This document shows positions 30,300 to 39,009 of a stretch of DNA of 64,000 bases, piece after piece. Below the pieces are notes generated by a model, which was not told the DNA's origin, ran no database searches, and worked only from the letters and a program-made list of their open reading frames with translations. Numbering within the stretch: position 1 is the first letter of the stretch; each line of letters begins with the position of its first letter. The translations under genes and the position numbers were made by a program. Origin of the DNA: Pseudarthrobacter psychrotolerans. Lineage in GTDB: Bacteria; Actinomycetota; Actinomycetes; Actinomycetales; Micrococcaceae. Location: assembly GCF_009911795.1 (NCBI RefSeq), contig NZ_CP047898.1, forward strand, positions 1,922,001 through 1,986,000, in the 5' to 3' direction.

Positions 30300-31555
30300 G
30301 GCGTTGCCTGCCCGGCGGCGGGAATCCGCACGCCGGGAGCATCGCCCGCAGGGCTGCCAGGGCCGACGGCGGGACTCTCGTTAATGACCCGGCGGGGCAC
30401 CCGCGGGCTGATCCGGGTCACGATCTCGTAGTTGTTGGTGCCGGCGGCAACCGCCCAGTCATCCGCCGTAGGTCCGCCGTCGTCCCCGCTGCCGAACAGC
30501 ACCGCTTCGGCGCCGAAGAGGTCCGCGCCGGCGGGACCGATGTTGCCGAGGTCGATGACCATCTGATCCATGGCGATCCGGCCCACCACGGGATAGGTCC
30601 GGCCGGCCACCCGGACGGGACCGCCGGTGGCAATGCGGGGCACGCCGTCGGCGTAGCCAAGCGGGATCAGCGCCAAGGTGCTGGGGCCGCTGGTGCGGTA
30701 GCGCAGGCCGTAGGAGACGCCCTGCCCGTCGGGGACCTGCTTGCACTGGGACACCAGGGTCCGCAGCGTCATCGCGGGGCGGAGGCCCAGTTCGGCGGAC
30801 GTCTGGCCTTCGAAGGGCGAGAGGCCGTAGATGCCCAGGCCCACGCGGACCATGTCAAAGTGAGTATCGGGGCGGGACAGCGTGGCCGGGGTGTTGGCCA
30901 GGTGGCGGACTTCGGGGTCCACGCCGGCGTCCTCGGCCACGGCCAGCACCTCGCGGAAGGCCGCCAGCTGTTCATCGGTTTCCGGCCGTTCGGGTTCATC
31001 CGCCACGGACAGGTGGGAGAAGATACCCACGACCCGCAGGAGGCCCTGGTCCTGGTACTCCATGGCTTCGCCCAGCAGCTGGTCCCAGGCATCGAGCGTT
31101 GCGCCGTTCCGGCCCAGGCCCGTGTCCACTTTCAGGTGGATGCGTGCGGGACGCTCCTGGTCACGCGCGGCGGCCACAATGCGGTCCAGTTCCCAGCCGG
31201 AGCAGCCGATGTCGACGCCGGCAGCCACCGCGGCGGCGAAGTTGCTTTCCGCCGTGTGCAGCCAGGCCAGCAGGGGGGCGTCGATGCCCGCCGCCCGCAG
31301 TGCCAGCGCCTCGGAGACGTGCGCGACGCCCAGCCAGGATGCGCCGGCTTCGAGGGCGGCCCGGGCCACCGGAACCGCGCCGTGTCCGTACGCGTCAGCC
31401 TTGACCACAGCCATGACCTTGGCAGGTGAGGCCGCGTCCGCCAGCCGCCGCACGTTGTGGCGGATGGCGTCCAGGTCGATGACGGCGGACCGCTCGTACA
31501 GAGGATCAGGTCCTGAGGCCGCGCTGAAGTCACCAGTTGTTACGGGATAAGTCAC
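30296..31555 (-). CDS. alr: Alanine racemase
   Basis: 419 residues. Interconverts L- and D-alanine for peptidoglycan. The PLP lysine is in VMAVVKADAYGHGA (about residue 50), and the second catalytic residue region LRYRTSGPSTLALIPLGYADGVPR is present, with DQMVIDLG near the C-terminus. The GTG at 31555 is preceded by TAGAAT and 7 bases with no usable SD, so the message is probably leaderless. A frame that stays open 76 codons upstream has no homology and is not used. First gene of the five-gene operon. Confidence 0.95.
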   Translation of the reverse strand: MTYPVTTGDFSAASGPDPLYERSAVIDLDAIRHNVRRLADAASPAKVMAVVKADAYGHGAVPVARAALEAGASWLGVAHVSEALALRAAGIDAPLLAWLHTAESNFAAAVAAGVDIGCSGWELDRIVAAARDQERPARIHLKVDTGLGRNGATLDAWDQLLGEAMEYQDQGLLRVVGIFSHLSVADEPERPETDEQLAAFREVLAVAEDAGVDPEVRHLANTPATLSRPDTHFDMVRVGLGIYGLSPFEGQTSAELGLRPAMTLRTLVSQCKQVPDGQGVSYGLRYRTSGPSTLALIPLGYADGVPRIATGGPVRVAGRTYPVVGRIAMDQMVIDLGNIGPAGADLFGAEAVLFGSGDDGGPTADDWAVAAGTNNYEIVTRISPRVPRRVINESPAVGPGSPAGDAPGVRIPAAGQATP

Positions 31556-31562
31556 CCTAGTG

Positions 31563-31568
31563 ATTCTA
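31563..31568 (-). promoter_or_regulatory. -10 box of the alr operon, leaderless
   Basis: TAGAAT, then CACTAGG (7 bases), then GTG. No clear -35 box. Confidence 0.55.
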
Positions 31569-31638
31569 GTGCGGGCGCTCAGGGCGGGATAATCGCGCTG
31601 CGTTCCGGCGCCGCGCGTGGGGCATCCGGCGCCCACGC

Positions 31639-32729
31639 CTACGCGTCGGACAGGTGCGCGATGGTGGCAGTGGCCCGGCGCTGCGCCGCCAGCGGGACGT
31701 CGCTGATAATGTCCGCCAGGAAACCGAAGCGGCGGAGCCACTGGCTGCTCTGGCGTTCCGGCCGGGAGTTGGCCCGCTTCCACCAGTCGGCGATGTCGCC
31801 CCAGCCGGGCGCTGCCAGCGAACCGCCCACCTCCTGCACTGCCAAGGAGGCGCAGAGGTTGGCGAAACGGAGCCGGTTGCCCAGCGGCCAGCCGGCCAGG
31901 CTGCCCACGATGAAGGCCGCGTCAAAGCAATCGCCGGCACCGGTGGGATCGTAGGCAGCCACCGGAAGCGACGGCACCCACTCCTCCTCCCCGTTTCCGA
32001 GTCAACGGCCATGGCACCCTGCGCGCCGAGTGTCACCACGGCCACGGGCACGCGGTCCGCCAGCGCGTAGAGCGCGGACCACGGGTTGTCCTTTCCCGTG
32101 AAGGCCATCGCCTCCCGCTGGTTGGGCAGGAAAGCGTGGAAGTACTGCAGGTTTTCCAGCCGGACCGGTGACCACTTCCCGCTGGGGTCCCAGCCCACGT
32201 CCCCGAACAGCTTGACGCCGGCCTGGTGGGCGGCCACGGCCCACGGTTCAATCTCCTCGTCGAGCGCCGCAATGCCGGCGAGCGCAGTGGGCGGCGAACC
32301 GATCAGTTCCGACGACGTCACCGGGGCCGGGTGGCCATGCGTCACCAGCGAACGGTCGTTGTGGACGCTGAGAGAGACGGTGACCGGGGAATGCCACCCC
32401 GGGATGCGGCGCGACAGGCTAAGGTCCACGTGTTCCTGCCCGGCCAGGATTTTCCAGTTGTAGTCCCCGTAGCCGTCGTCCCCGAAGGCGGCTGCCAGTC
32501 CCGTGCGCAGTCCCAGCCTCGCTGCCGCAATGGCCTGGTTCGCCACGCCGCCGGGGCAGCTGCCCATGCCCTCGCTCCAGATTTCCGTGCCGGGCTCGGG
32601 CGCGTGTGGCAGCCCTGTGAAGATGATGTCCTGGAAAACCGTGCCGGCCAGCAGCAGGTCGAACCCGCCGTCGGACGGTGTGCGGACGGTCGAGAGCGGA
32701 TCGAAGCGGCGGTCCGGGATGGCGTCCAT
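31639..32729 (-). CDS. PfkB-family carbohydrate kinase (frameshifted)
   Basis: About 363 residues when two frames are joined. The first frame carries the N-terminal PfkB region: GMGSCPGGVANQAIAAARLG, and later VVTLGAQGAMAVDSETG. The second frame carries the C-terminal signature AAYDPTGAGDCFDAAFIVG with the catalytic Asp, to the stop at 31639. They meet at a run of four C (plus strand 31989-31992); one extra base restores TGEEEWVPS. It phosphorylates a sugar or nucleoside, not identifiable further. Divergent from the GH4 gene with a 70-base gap, so the two may form one sugar-use unit. TAGTCT lies 7 bases before the ATG. Confidence 0.88.
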
Positions 32730-32736
32730 GTCCGGC

Positions 32737-32742
32737 AGACTA
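32737..32742 (-). promoter_or_regulatory. -10 box of the PfkB kinase gene, leaderless
   Basis: TAGTCT, then GCCGGAC (7 bases), then ATG at 32729. Confidence 0.45.
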
Positions 32743-32786
32743 CGCCCTGCCGCGGCCCCACGGTAGGGGCGCGCCCGGCGGCCCCC

Positions 32787-32792
32787 TAGACT
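32787..32792 (+). promoter_or_regulatory. -10 box of the GH4 gene, leaderless
   Basis: TAGACT, then GCTGACT (7 bases), then ATG at 32800. It faces away from the kinase promoter, only 44 bases apart, so one bound regulator could control both. Confidence 0.5.
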
Positions 32793-32799
32793 GCTGACT

Positions 32800-34233
32800 A
32801 TGCGGCTTATGATTGCCGGCGGCGGCGGATTCCGCGTACCGCTTGTCTACCGGGCGCTGGCGTCCGGCGCGTTTGCGGGGCTGGTCAGCGAACTGGTGCT
32901 GTTCGACGTCGACCCCGCCCGCCTCAGCGCCATCGCTGCGGTTCTGCGCGCCATGCCCGAGTCCGACGGCGGTGCTGCCGACGGCGGCCCGAACGCAGGT
33001 GCCCAGCCTCCCGCCGTGCGCACCACCACGGCCCTGCCGGAGGCCCTGGCGGGTACAGACCTGGTGTTCGCGGCCATCCGCCCCGGCGGCACGGCCGGCC
33101 GGATTAACGACGAACGCGTGGCGCAGGACCTCGGCCTTCTCGGCCAGGAAACCACCGGCGCGGGCGGCATCTCCTACGCCCTGCGCACCATCCCCGAGAT
33201 GCTGCACCTTGCAGGACAGATGCGGGAGCACTGCCCGGACGCCTGGCTGATCAACTTCACCAACCCGGCCGGCATGGTCACCGAGGCCCTGCTGCCCGTC
33301 CTCGGCCGGAAGGTCATCGGGATCTGCGATTCCGCGGGCGGGCTGGTGCACCGGGCGGCCCGCGCGGCCGGCATGCCGCTGCCGGACGGAAGGCTCGACG
33401 GCGTGGGCTACTTCGGCCTGAACCACCTGGGCTGGCTCTACCGGCTGGAGTCCGGCGGCCGGGATCTGCTGCCGGGCCTGCTGTCGGACCCGGCCGCCCT
33501 CGGCACGTTTGAGGAAGGCCGTCTGTTCCCGCAGCCGTTCCTCAAGGACCTTGGCGCCCTGCCCAACGAGTACCTCTATTACTACTACCAACGGGACAGC
33601 GCCGCCGCGGCCATACGCGCCATGGCCCAGACCCGCGGCGAGTCCATCCACCACCAGCAGGCCCAGCTGTACCCGCGGCTCGCCTCTGCCGGGGCGGACG
33701 CCTACAGCTTGTGGGATGCGGCCCGCCGCTCGCGGGAGGAAGGCTACCTCGCCGAGGCACGGACCCACGGCGAGCAGCGCGACGAGGCCGATCTCGCCGG
33801 CGGTGGCTACGAACGCGTCGCCCTGGCCGTGATGCGCGCGTTGGCGGGGGCCGGGGATGCCCAGCTCATCCTCAACACCCCCAACACGCTTCCGTCCGGT
33901 CCCGGCGGGGGTGCCGCCCCCGGGGGCATCCCTCCCGAACCGGCCATTCCGGGACTGCCGGCGGACGCCGTCGTCGAGGTCCCCTGCACAGTAACGCCCG
34001 ACGGCGCGGTGCCGCTGCCGCAGTCAGCTCCCGGACCGGAGCAACTCACCCTGCTCCGGCGGGTCAAGGAGGTGGAGCGGCTCACTGTCCGGGCAGCGAC
34101 GCACGGAGACCGGGCGGCCGCCGTCGACGCCTTCAGCCGGCATCCCCTGGTGGACTCCCCAGCGCTCGGGGCCAAGCTCCTGGCCGGATACGAGCTTGCC
34201 TTCCCTGAGCTGCGCGGGCTTTGGCGCGGCTAA
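32800..34233 (+). CDS. Glycoside hydrolase family 4 protein, 6-phospho-glucosidase-like
   Basis: 477 residues. GH4 enzymes use NAD+ and Mn2+ to cleave phosphorylated glycosides by a redox mechanism. Visible here: IAGGGGFRVPLVYRAL (dinucleotide fold), AAIRPGGTAGRINDE, the metal-site cysteine region VIGICDSAGGL, LINFTNPAGMVTEALL and the histidine of GLNHLGWLYR. Near residue 370 there is a Gly/Pro-rich insertion. No PTS or ABC sugar transporter is adjacent. Its end overlaps the convergent GNAT gene by four bases. Confidence 0.9.
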   Translation: MRLMIAGGGGFRVPLVYRALASGAFAGLVSELVLFDVDPARLSAIAAVLRAMPESDGGAADGGPNAGAQPPAVRTTTALPEALAGTDLVFAAIRPGGTAGRINDERVAQDLGLLGQETTGAGGISYALRTIPEMLHLAGQMREHCPDAWLINFTNPAGMVTEALLPVLGRKVIGICDSAGGLVHRAARAAGMPLPDGRLDGVGYFGLNHLGWLYRLESGGRDLLPGLLSDPAALGTFEEGRLFPQPFLKDLGALPNEYLYYYYQRDSAAAAIRAMAQTRGESIHHQQAQLYPRLASAGADAYSLWDAARRSREEGYLAEARTHGEQRDEADLAGGGYERVALAVMRALAGAGDAQLILNTPNTLPSGPGGGAAPGGIPPEPAIPGLPADAVVEVPCTVTPDGAVPLPQSAPGPEQLTLLRRVKEVERLTVRAATHGDRAAAVDAFSRHPLVDSPALGAKLLAGYELAFPELRGLWRG

Positions 34234-34754
34234 AGCTTCCGGTACATCACGTGCAGGCCCACGTATCCGAGCGTGGGATGGTTGAACGCCTCGGGAATGG
34301 TGGCAAGGATTTCGAAGCCCATGCCCTGCCAGGCAGCCACCGCGCGGACATTGCTCTCCACCACGGCGTTGAACTGCATGGCCCGGAAGCCCGCCTCCCG
34401 TGCCGTGTCCAGGGAGTAGGCGCACAGGGCCCGTGCCACGCCCTTGCCGCCGTGGCCGCTGTGGACCATGTAGCCGGCATTGGCCACGTGGCTGCCGCCG
34501 CCGCCTTGGTTGGAGTGCAGCTCGCCGGTGCCGATCACGCCGCCGTCGGCCGTCACGGCCACAAAGGCCTGGCCGGGGGCGTCCTTGAACCAGCGAGTGC
34601 GGGCGTCCGCCTCGGTGGTGTCCTGGTCCCAGGTAAACGTCTCGCCGGACCTGATGACGGGCTCCAGCACCGCCCACATGCCGGGCCAGTCGGCGTCCGT
34701 GGCGGGGCGGATCGAGAATTCTGCGGAACTGGACGGAGTTGTGGCTGCATTCAC
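34230..34754 (-). CDS. GNAT family N-acetyltransferase
   Basis: About 174 residues. SIRPATDADWPGMWAVLEPVI begins the fold; the acetyl-CoA loop is GHGGKGVARALC and motif B is AVVESNVRAVAAWQGMGFEI. It resembles phosphinothricin/small-amine acetyltransferase-like proteins, but the substrate is not predictable. I chose the GTG at 34754: TAACGT lies 7 bases upstream, the same pattern as its neighbours; the in-frame GTG at 34763 falls inside that box. Confidence 0.88.
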   Translation of the reverse strand: MNAATTPSSSAEFSIRPATDADWPGMWAVLEPVIRSGETFTWDQDTTEADARTRWFKDAPGQAFVAVTADGGVIGTGELHSNQGGGGSHVANAGYMVHSGHGGKGVARALCAYSLDTAREAGFRAMQFNAVVESNVRAVAAWQGMGFEILATIPEAFNHPTLGYVGLHVMYRKL

Positions 34755-34873
34755 ACGCGTCACGTTAGCAGCAGGCCACCTGCCGGGAGGCCGCCCGCGA
34801 GCGGCTGGAGTAGTGTTTTACCGAGTGGGCAACAGCGGGGCCCGCGCCGCACCAGCGGTGGGAAGGAGAAGCC

Positions 34874-36139
34874 ATGACATTGATCCGCAGGGTCGCGTTA
34901 CTCTCCCTCCACACCTCCCCCATGGAGCAGCCAGGCTCCGGCGACGCCGGCGGGATGAACGTCTACATCCGGGAGCTGGCCTCCGCGCTCGCCGAGACCG
35001 GCGTGGAAGTGGAGATTTTCACGCGCTCCACGTCCGCCAAGCAGGCCGCCGTCGAGCATCCGGACCCCGGTGTGTGCGTCCACAACGTGCTGGCCGGGCC
35101 GCCCCGGAAGATCCCCAAGGAAGAATTGCCGGCGCTGCTCCACAGCATGGTGGCCGAGATCGAGCAGATCCGCCAGCGCCAGCCGCACGGCCGCTACGAC
35201 GTCATCCACTCGCACTACTGGGTGTCCGGGATCGCCGGCCTGGAGCTCTCGGAGCTCTGGGGTGTGCCGCTGGTCCACACCATGCACACCATGGCCAAGG
35301 TCAAAAACCTCCTGCTGGAGTCCGGCGAACAGCCCGAGCCGCGGCGGCGCGAGGAAGGCGAGCACCGGATCGTCGACGGCGCCGCCCGCCTGATCGCCAA
35401 CACCAGCGCCGAAGCCGAAGAGCTGGTGTCCCACTACGGCGCCGATTACGACCGCATCGATGTGGCACCGCCGGGCGTGGACCTCAGCACCTTTACACCC
35501 GCGTTCCGCGCGCGGTCCCGGGCAGAGCGGGGAGTTTCGCCGGAGACGTTCCATCTGGTGTTCGCCGGCCGGATCCAGCGATTGAAGGGCCCGCAGGTCC
35601 TGCTCAAGGCCGCGGCCCTGCTGCGCGCCCGGCGGCCCGAGATCGATCTCCGGCTCACCATCCTGGGCGCCCTCAGCGGCAACAAGGACTTCAACCTCCG
35701 GCACCTGATCGCGGAGTCCGGAATGGACGACGTCGTCACGCACCTTCCCCCGGTCAGCGCGGCTGACCTGGCGTCCTGGTTCCGGGCGGCCGACGTTGTG
35801 GTGATGCCTTCCTACAGCGAATCGTTCGGGCTGGTGGCCATCGAGGCGCAGGCCTGCGGGACGCCCGTGGTGGGCACCCGGGTGGGCGGGCTGTCCCGCG
35901 CCATCTGCCATGGCCGGACCGGACTGCTGGTGGACGGGCACCACGCCTCGGACTGGGCGGACGCGCTCGAAGCCATGTACGACGATCCGGACACCCGCGC
36001 CGATATGGGGCGGGCCGCGGCCATCCGGGCGGAGAACCTGGGCTGGAACCGCACTGCCGCCATCACGCTGGAGACCTACCACGCCGCCGTCGAACAGCAG
36101 CTGGCCAGCCAGCTGGTCCCGGCTGTGCCGGCAACGTAA
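34874..36139 (+). CDS. mshA: D-inositol-3-phosphate glycosyltransferase
   Basis: First step of mycothiol synthesis: transfers GlcNAc from UDP-GlcNAc to 1L-myo-inositol 1-phosphate. 421 residues, GT-B fold (GT4). Typical pieces: SPMEQPGSGDAGGMNVYIRE at the start, HSHYWVSGIAG, HTMAKVKN, VAPPGVDLSTF, GRIQRLKGPQ, and the donor-site SYSESFGLVAIEAQACGTPVV. GGAAGGAG precedes the ATG. ino1, which makes the inositol phosphate acceptor, is 3 kb downstream. fhs follows after 55 bases. Confidence 0.95.
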   Translation: MTLIRRVALLSLHTSPMEQPGSGDAGGMNVYIRELASALAETGVEVEIFTRSTSAKQAAVEHPDPGVCVHNVLAGPPRKIPKEELPALLHSMVAEIEQIRQRQPHGRYDVIHSHYWVSGIAGLELSELWGVPLVHTMHTMAKVKNLLLESGEQPEPRRREEGEHRIVDGAARLIANTSAEAEELVSHYGADYDRIDVAPPGVDLSTFTPAFRARSRAERGVSPETFHLVFAGRIQRLKGPQVLLKAAALLRARRPEIDLRLTILGALSGNKDFNLRHLIAESGMDDVVTHLPPVSAADLASWFRAADVVVMPSYSESFGLVAIEAQACGTPVVGTRVGGLSRAICHGRTGLLVDGHHASDWADALEAMYDDPDTRADMGRAAAIRAENLGWNRTAAITLETYHAAVEQQLASQLVPAVPAT

Positions 36140-36194
36140 GCGGCGGCCCACCGCCGTCGGCCTTCAGTACCCGGCCCCCAACCAAAGGACAAGG

Positions 36195-37876
36195 ATGTCT
36201 GAACGGAATACCCTCAGCGACCTCGAGATCGCACGGCAGGCCACTATGAGGCCCATCGAGGAGATTGCAGCCGCCGCGGGCATCAACGCGGCCGCGCTGG
36301 AACACTACGGGCGGTACAAGGCGAAGGTTGATCCGGCACTGCTGACCGCTCCGGCGCCCTTCGGGAAGGTTGTGTTGGTGTCCGCGATGTCGCCCACGCC
36401 CGCTGGTGAGGGGAAGTCGACTACCACGGTGGGGCTCGCCGATTCGCTGGCCCGGGCCGGCCACAAGGTGATGATCGCGCTGCGGGAGCCCTCGCTGGGT
36501 CCCGTCCTGGGCATGAAGGGCGGCGCCACCGGGGCGGCTACTCCCAGGTACTGCCCATGGACGAGATCAACCTGCACTTCACCGGCGATTTTCATGCCGT
36601 GACGTCTGCGAACAACGCCCTGATGGCGCTCGTGGACAACCACATCTACCAGGGCAACGAGCTGAACATCGACCCCCGGCGAATGACGTTCAAGCGGGTC
36701 CTGGACATGAATGACAGGTCACTCCGCGAGGTAATCATCGGACTGGGCGGGCCCACGCAGGGTGTCCCCCGTCAGGACGGCTTCGACATCACGGTGGCCT
36801 CCGAGATCATGGCGGTTTTCTGCCTGGCTACCAGCCTGGCAGACCTCCGTGAGCGCCTGGGCCGGATCACCTTCGGCTACACGTACTCCCGAGTTCCGGT
36901 CACCGTTGCGGACCTCGGCGTCCAGGGTGCCCTGACCCTGCTCCTGAAGGAAGCCATCAAACCCAACCTGGTGCAGACCATCGCCGGTACTCCAGCGCTC
37001 GTGCACGGCGGGCCGTTCGCCAACATCGCGCACGGCTGCAACTCTCTGATCGCCACCCAGACGGCGCGGCGGCTCGCGGAGATCGTGGTCACCGAGGCCG
37101 GCTTCGGCGCCGACCTGGGCGCGGAGAAGTACATGGACATCAAGGCCCGGATCGCTGACGTGGCGCCGTCCGCCGTCGTGGTTGTGGCCACCGTCCGCGC
37201 ACTCAAGATGCACGGCGGCGTGCCCAAGGACCGGCTGACGGAACCTGACCTCGAGGCGCTGCAGGCCGGCGTCGAGAATCTCCGCCGGCACGTGCACAAC
37301 GTGGAGAAGTTCGGGGTGGCGCCGGTGGTGGCCATCAACAGGTTTTCATCCGACACCGCAGAGGAGCTGGACTGGCTGCTGGAATGGTGTGCGGCTGAGG
37401 GGGTCCAGGCCGCGGTGGCTGACGTGTGGGGCCGGGGCGGCGGCGGCGATGGCGGCGACGAACTGGCCGCGAAGGTCGCGGCCGCGGTTGCTGCGCCGAA
37501 CAGCTTCCACCACCTGTACCCCTTGGACCTGCCTGTGGAGGAGAAGATCCGGACCATTGCGCAGGAGATCTACGGGGCCGACGGCGTGGACTTCTCCGTC
37601 CCCGCCCTGAAGCGCCTGGCCGACATCGAAAAGAACGGCTGGTCCGGGCTGCCCGTCTGCATGGCCAAGACCCAGTACTCCTTTACGGATGAGGCCTCCC
37701 GGATCGGCGCGCCGAAGGGCTTCACCATCCACGTGCGCGACCTCATCCCCAAGACCGGCGCGGGTTTCATCGTGGCACTGACCGGCGCCGTCATGACCAT
37801 GCCCGGCCTCCCCGCCGCCCCCGCCGCCATGCGCATGGACGTGGACGACGCCGGCAACCCGGTAGGCCTCTCCTGA
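36195..37876 (+). CDS. fhs: Formate-tetrahydrofolate ligase (frameshifted)
   Basis: ATP-dependent formation of 10-formyl-THF from formate. About 560 residues when the frames are joined. The first frame holds [18 protein letters not shown] and the P-loop [14 protein letters not shown]; the second holds [17 protein letters not shown] and everything to the end, including [13 protein letters not shown] and [16 protein letters not shown]. The switch is at a run of four G (36531-36534), where five give the expected GATGGGYSQ. AAGGACAAGG precedes the ATG. The frame loss affects a highly conserved region, so sequencing error is the likely cause. Confidence 0.93.
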
Positions 37877-37895
37877 CCCAACTCTCTCCCCCGGT

Positions 37896-37954
37896 TTGCT
37901 CTATCACTTGGAGCTCTCATTCCGGCGGTTTAGCGACCGGAACTGATAGTGCAA
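37896..37954. repeat. 59-base palindromic intergenic repeat, copy 2 (diverged centre)
   Basis: Outer arms TTGCTCTATCACTT and AACTGATAGTGCAA are complementary at 12 of 14 positions; the centre is only partly paired. Same outer motif and length as copies at 27278 and 38935. It lies between fhs and the DUF559-like gene. Confidence 0.75.
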
Positions 37955-38000
37955 CCGGGGGTGTGGATAACTTCTGCGGGCGGCAGCGGCTTCGGCAACA

Positions 38001-38927
38001 ATGGTGCACATGCGCCCATCCTCACCCCTGCCGGCTCATCTTTCTTCCGCCCCGTTCACTGTCCATGAGGCGCGGGCCGCCGGCCTGAGCGACGGCCGAC
38101 TCCGCTCGTCAGACCTTGCCTCGGAGGGACGGTTGCTCTACCTGCCGGCTGGCTGGGACTTTGAGATTCGGGCGTTGGCCAGAGCGCTGTCGGCAGCTAC
38201 CCCGGGTGCGTGGATCTCGCACCTGACCGCCGCAGTTTTGCTCGGACTCTGGCTTCCTACCTGGTTCCGCGACTGCCGCGAACTACATCTGAGCAAGCCC
38301 AGGAAATTACCGCCCGTACGGCGCAGGGGCGTTGTGGGCCACACAGTCCTGGCCTTTGAGCAGGAGGTCATGGAGCTGGACGGAATTCGCATCTCCACCC
38401 CAGCGCGGACCTGGCTTGACCTTGCCGGCATCCTTCCCTTGGAGGACTTGGTGGCAGTGGGTGACCAGTTGGTTCGTCAGCCCCGCCCCGGCCTCGAAGG
38501 CCGCATGGAACCTTGGTCGACGCTTCCGGAGCTGCACGAAATGCTGACGAGGCACCCGAAACTCAAGGGTATTGTGAAGGCCAGGGAGGCCGCAGAGCTC
38601 ATCCGCCCGGGTGCAGATTCCGCACCTGAGACCTTCCTGCGCCTCGCCTTGACTGCCGCGGGCTTGCCGGAGCCGGAACTGCAACTGCGGATTGTGGAGG
38701 CAGACCCGTACTCGCCGGCGGCCGACATGGGATACCGCGCACAACAGATCGCCATCCAGTACGACGGCGGCCATCACCTCACGCGCGAGCAGCAGTCGCG
38801 TGACAATCGCCGCGACGAAACCTTCAATGGCGCCGGCTGGAGGTACTTCAAATTCAACGCGGACGACTTGGCGCACGACTTCCGCCGTGCCGTCGTCCAG
38901 GTCCGGATTGCGCTCCAGTCCCGTTAG
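38001..38927 (+). CDS. AbiEi-like/DUF559-type nuclease-domain protein
   Basis: 308 residues. The first 200 residues resemble the AbiEi-type/helix-turn-helix proteins common in Actinobacteria (LSDGRLRSSDLASEGRLLYLPAG, ISHLTAAVLLGLWLP, RTWLDLAG). The last 100 residues form a Vsr/DUF559 endonuclease-like fold: AADMGYRAQQIAIQYDGGHH, then DNRRDETFNGAGWRYFKFNADDL. In most relatives the core strand reads xxVEYDG; here it is IAIQYDG, so one catalytic acid may be missing. Function unknown. Start is ATG at 38001 or 38010. Palindromic repeats lie on both sides. Confidence 0.75.
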   Translation: MVHMRPSSPLPAHLSSAPFTVHEARAAGLSDGRLRSSDLASEGRLLYLPAGWDFEIRALARALSAATPGAWISHLTAAVLLGLWLPTWFRDCRELHLSKPRKLPPVRRRGVVGHTVLAFEQEVMELDGIRISTPARTWLDLAGILPLEDLVAVGDQLVRQPRPGLEGRMEPWSTLPELHEMLTRHPKLKGIVKAREAAELIRPGADSAPETFLRLALTAAGLPEPELQLRIVEADPYSPAADMGYRAQQIAIQYDGGHHLTREQQSRDNRRDETFNGAGWRYFKFNADDLAHDFRRAVVQVRIALQSR

Positions 38928-38934
38928 AAGCCAG

Positions 38935-38993
38935 TTGCCCTATCACTTTTGGTCGCCAAACCCAAGGTTTGGGGACCAAAAGTGATAGAGCAA
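38935..38993. repeat. 59-base palindromic intergenic repeat, copy 3
   Basis: Near-perfect palindrome: arms of 28 bases (26 complementary) starting TTGCCCTATCACTTTTGGTC, with a 3-base loop. It starts 7 bases after the DUF559-like gene and ends 16 bases before the end of convergent ino1. It could stop transcription from both sides. Confidence 0.9.
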
Positions 38994-39009
38994 CCGGGGA
39001 GGAAAGTGC

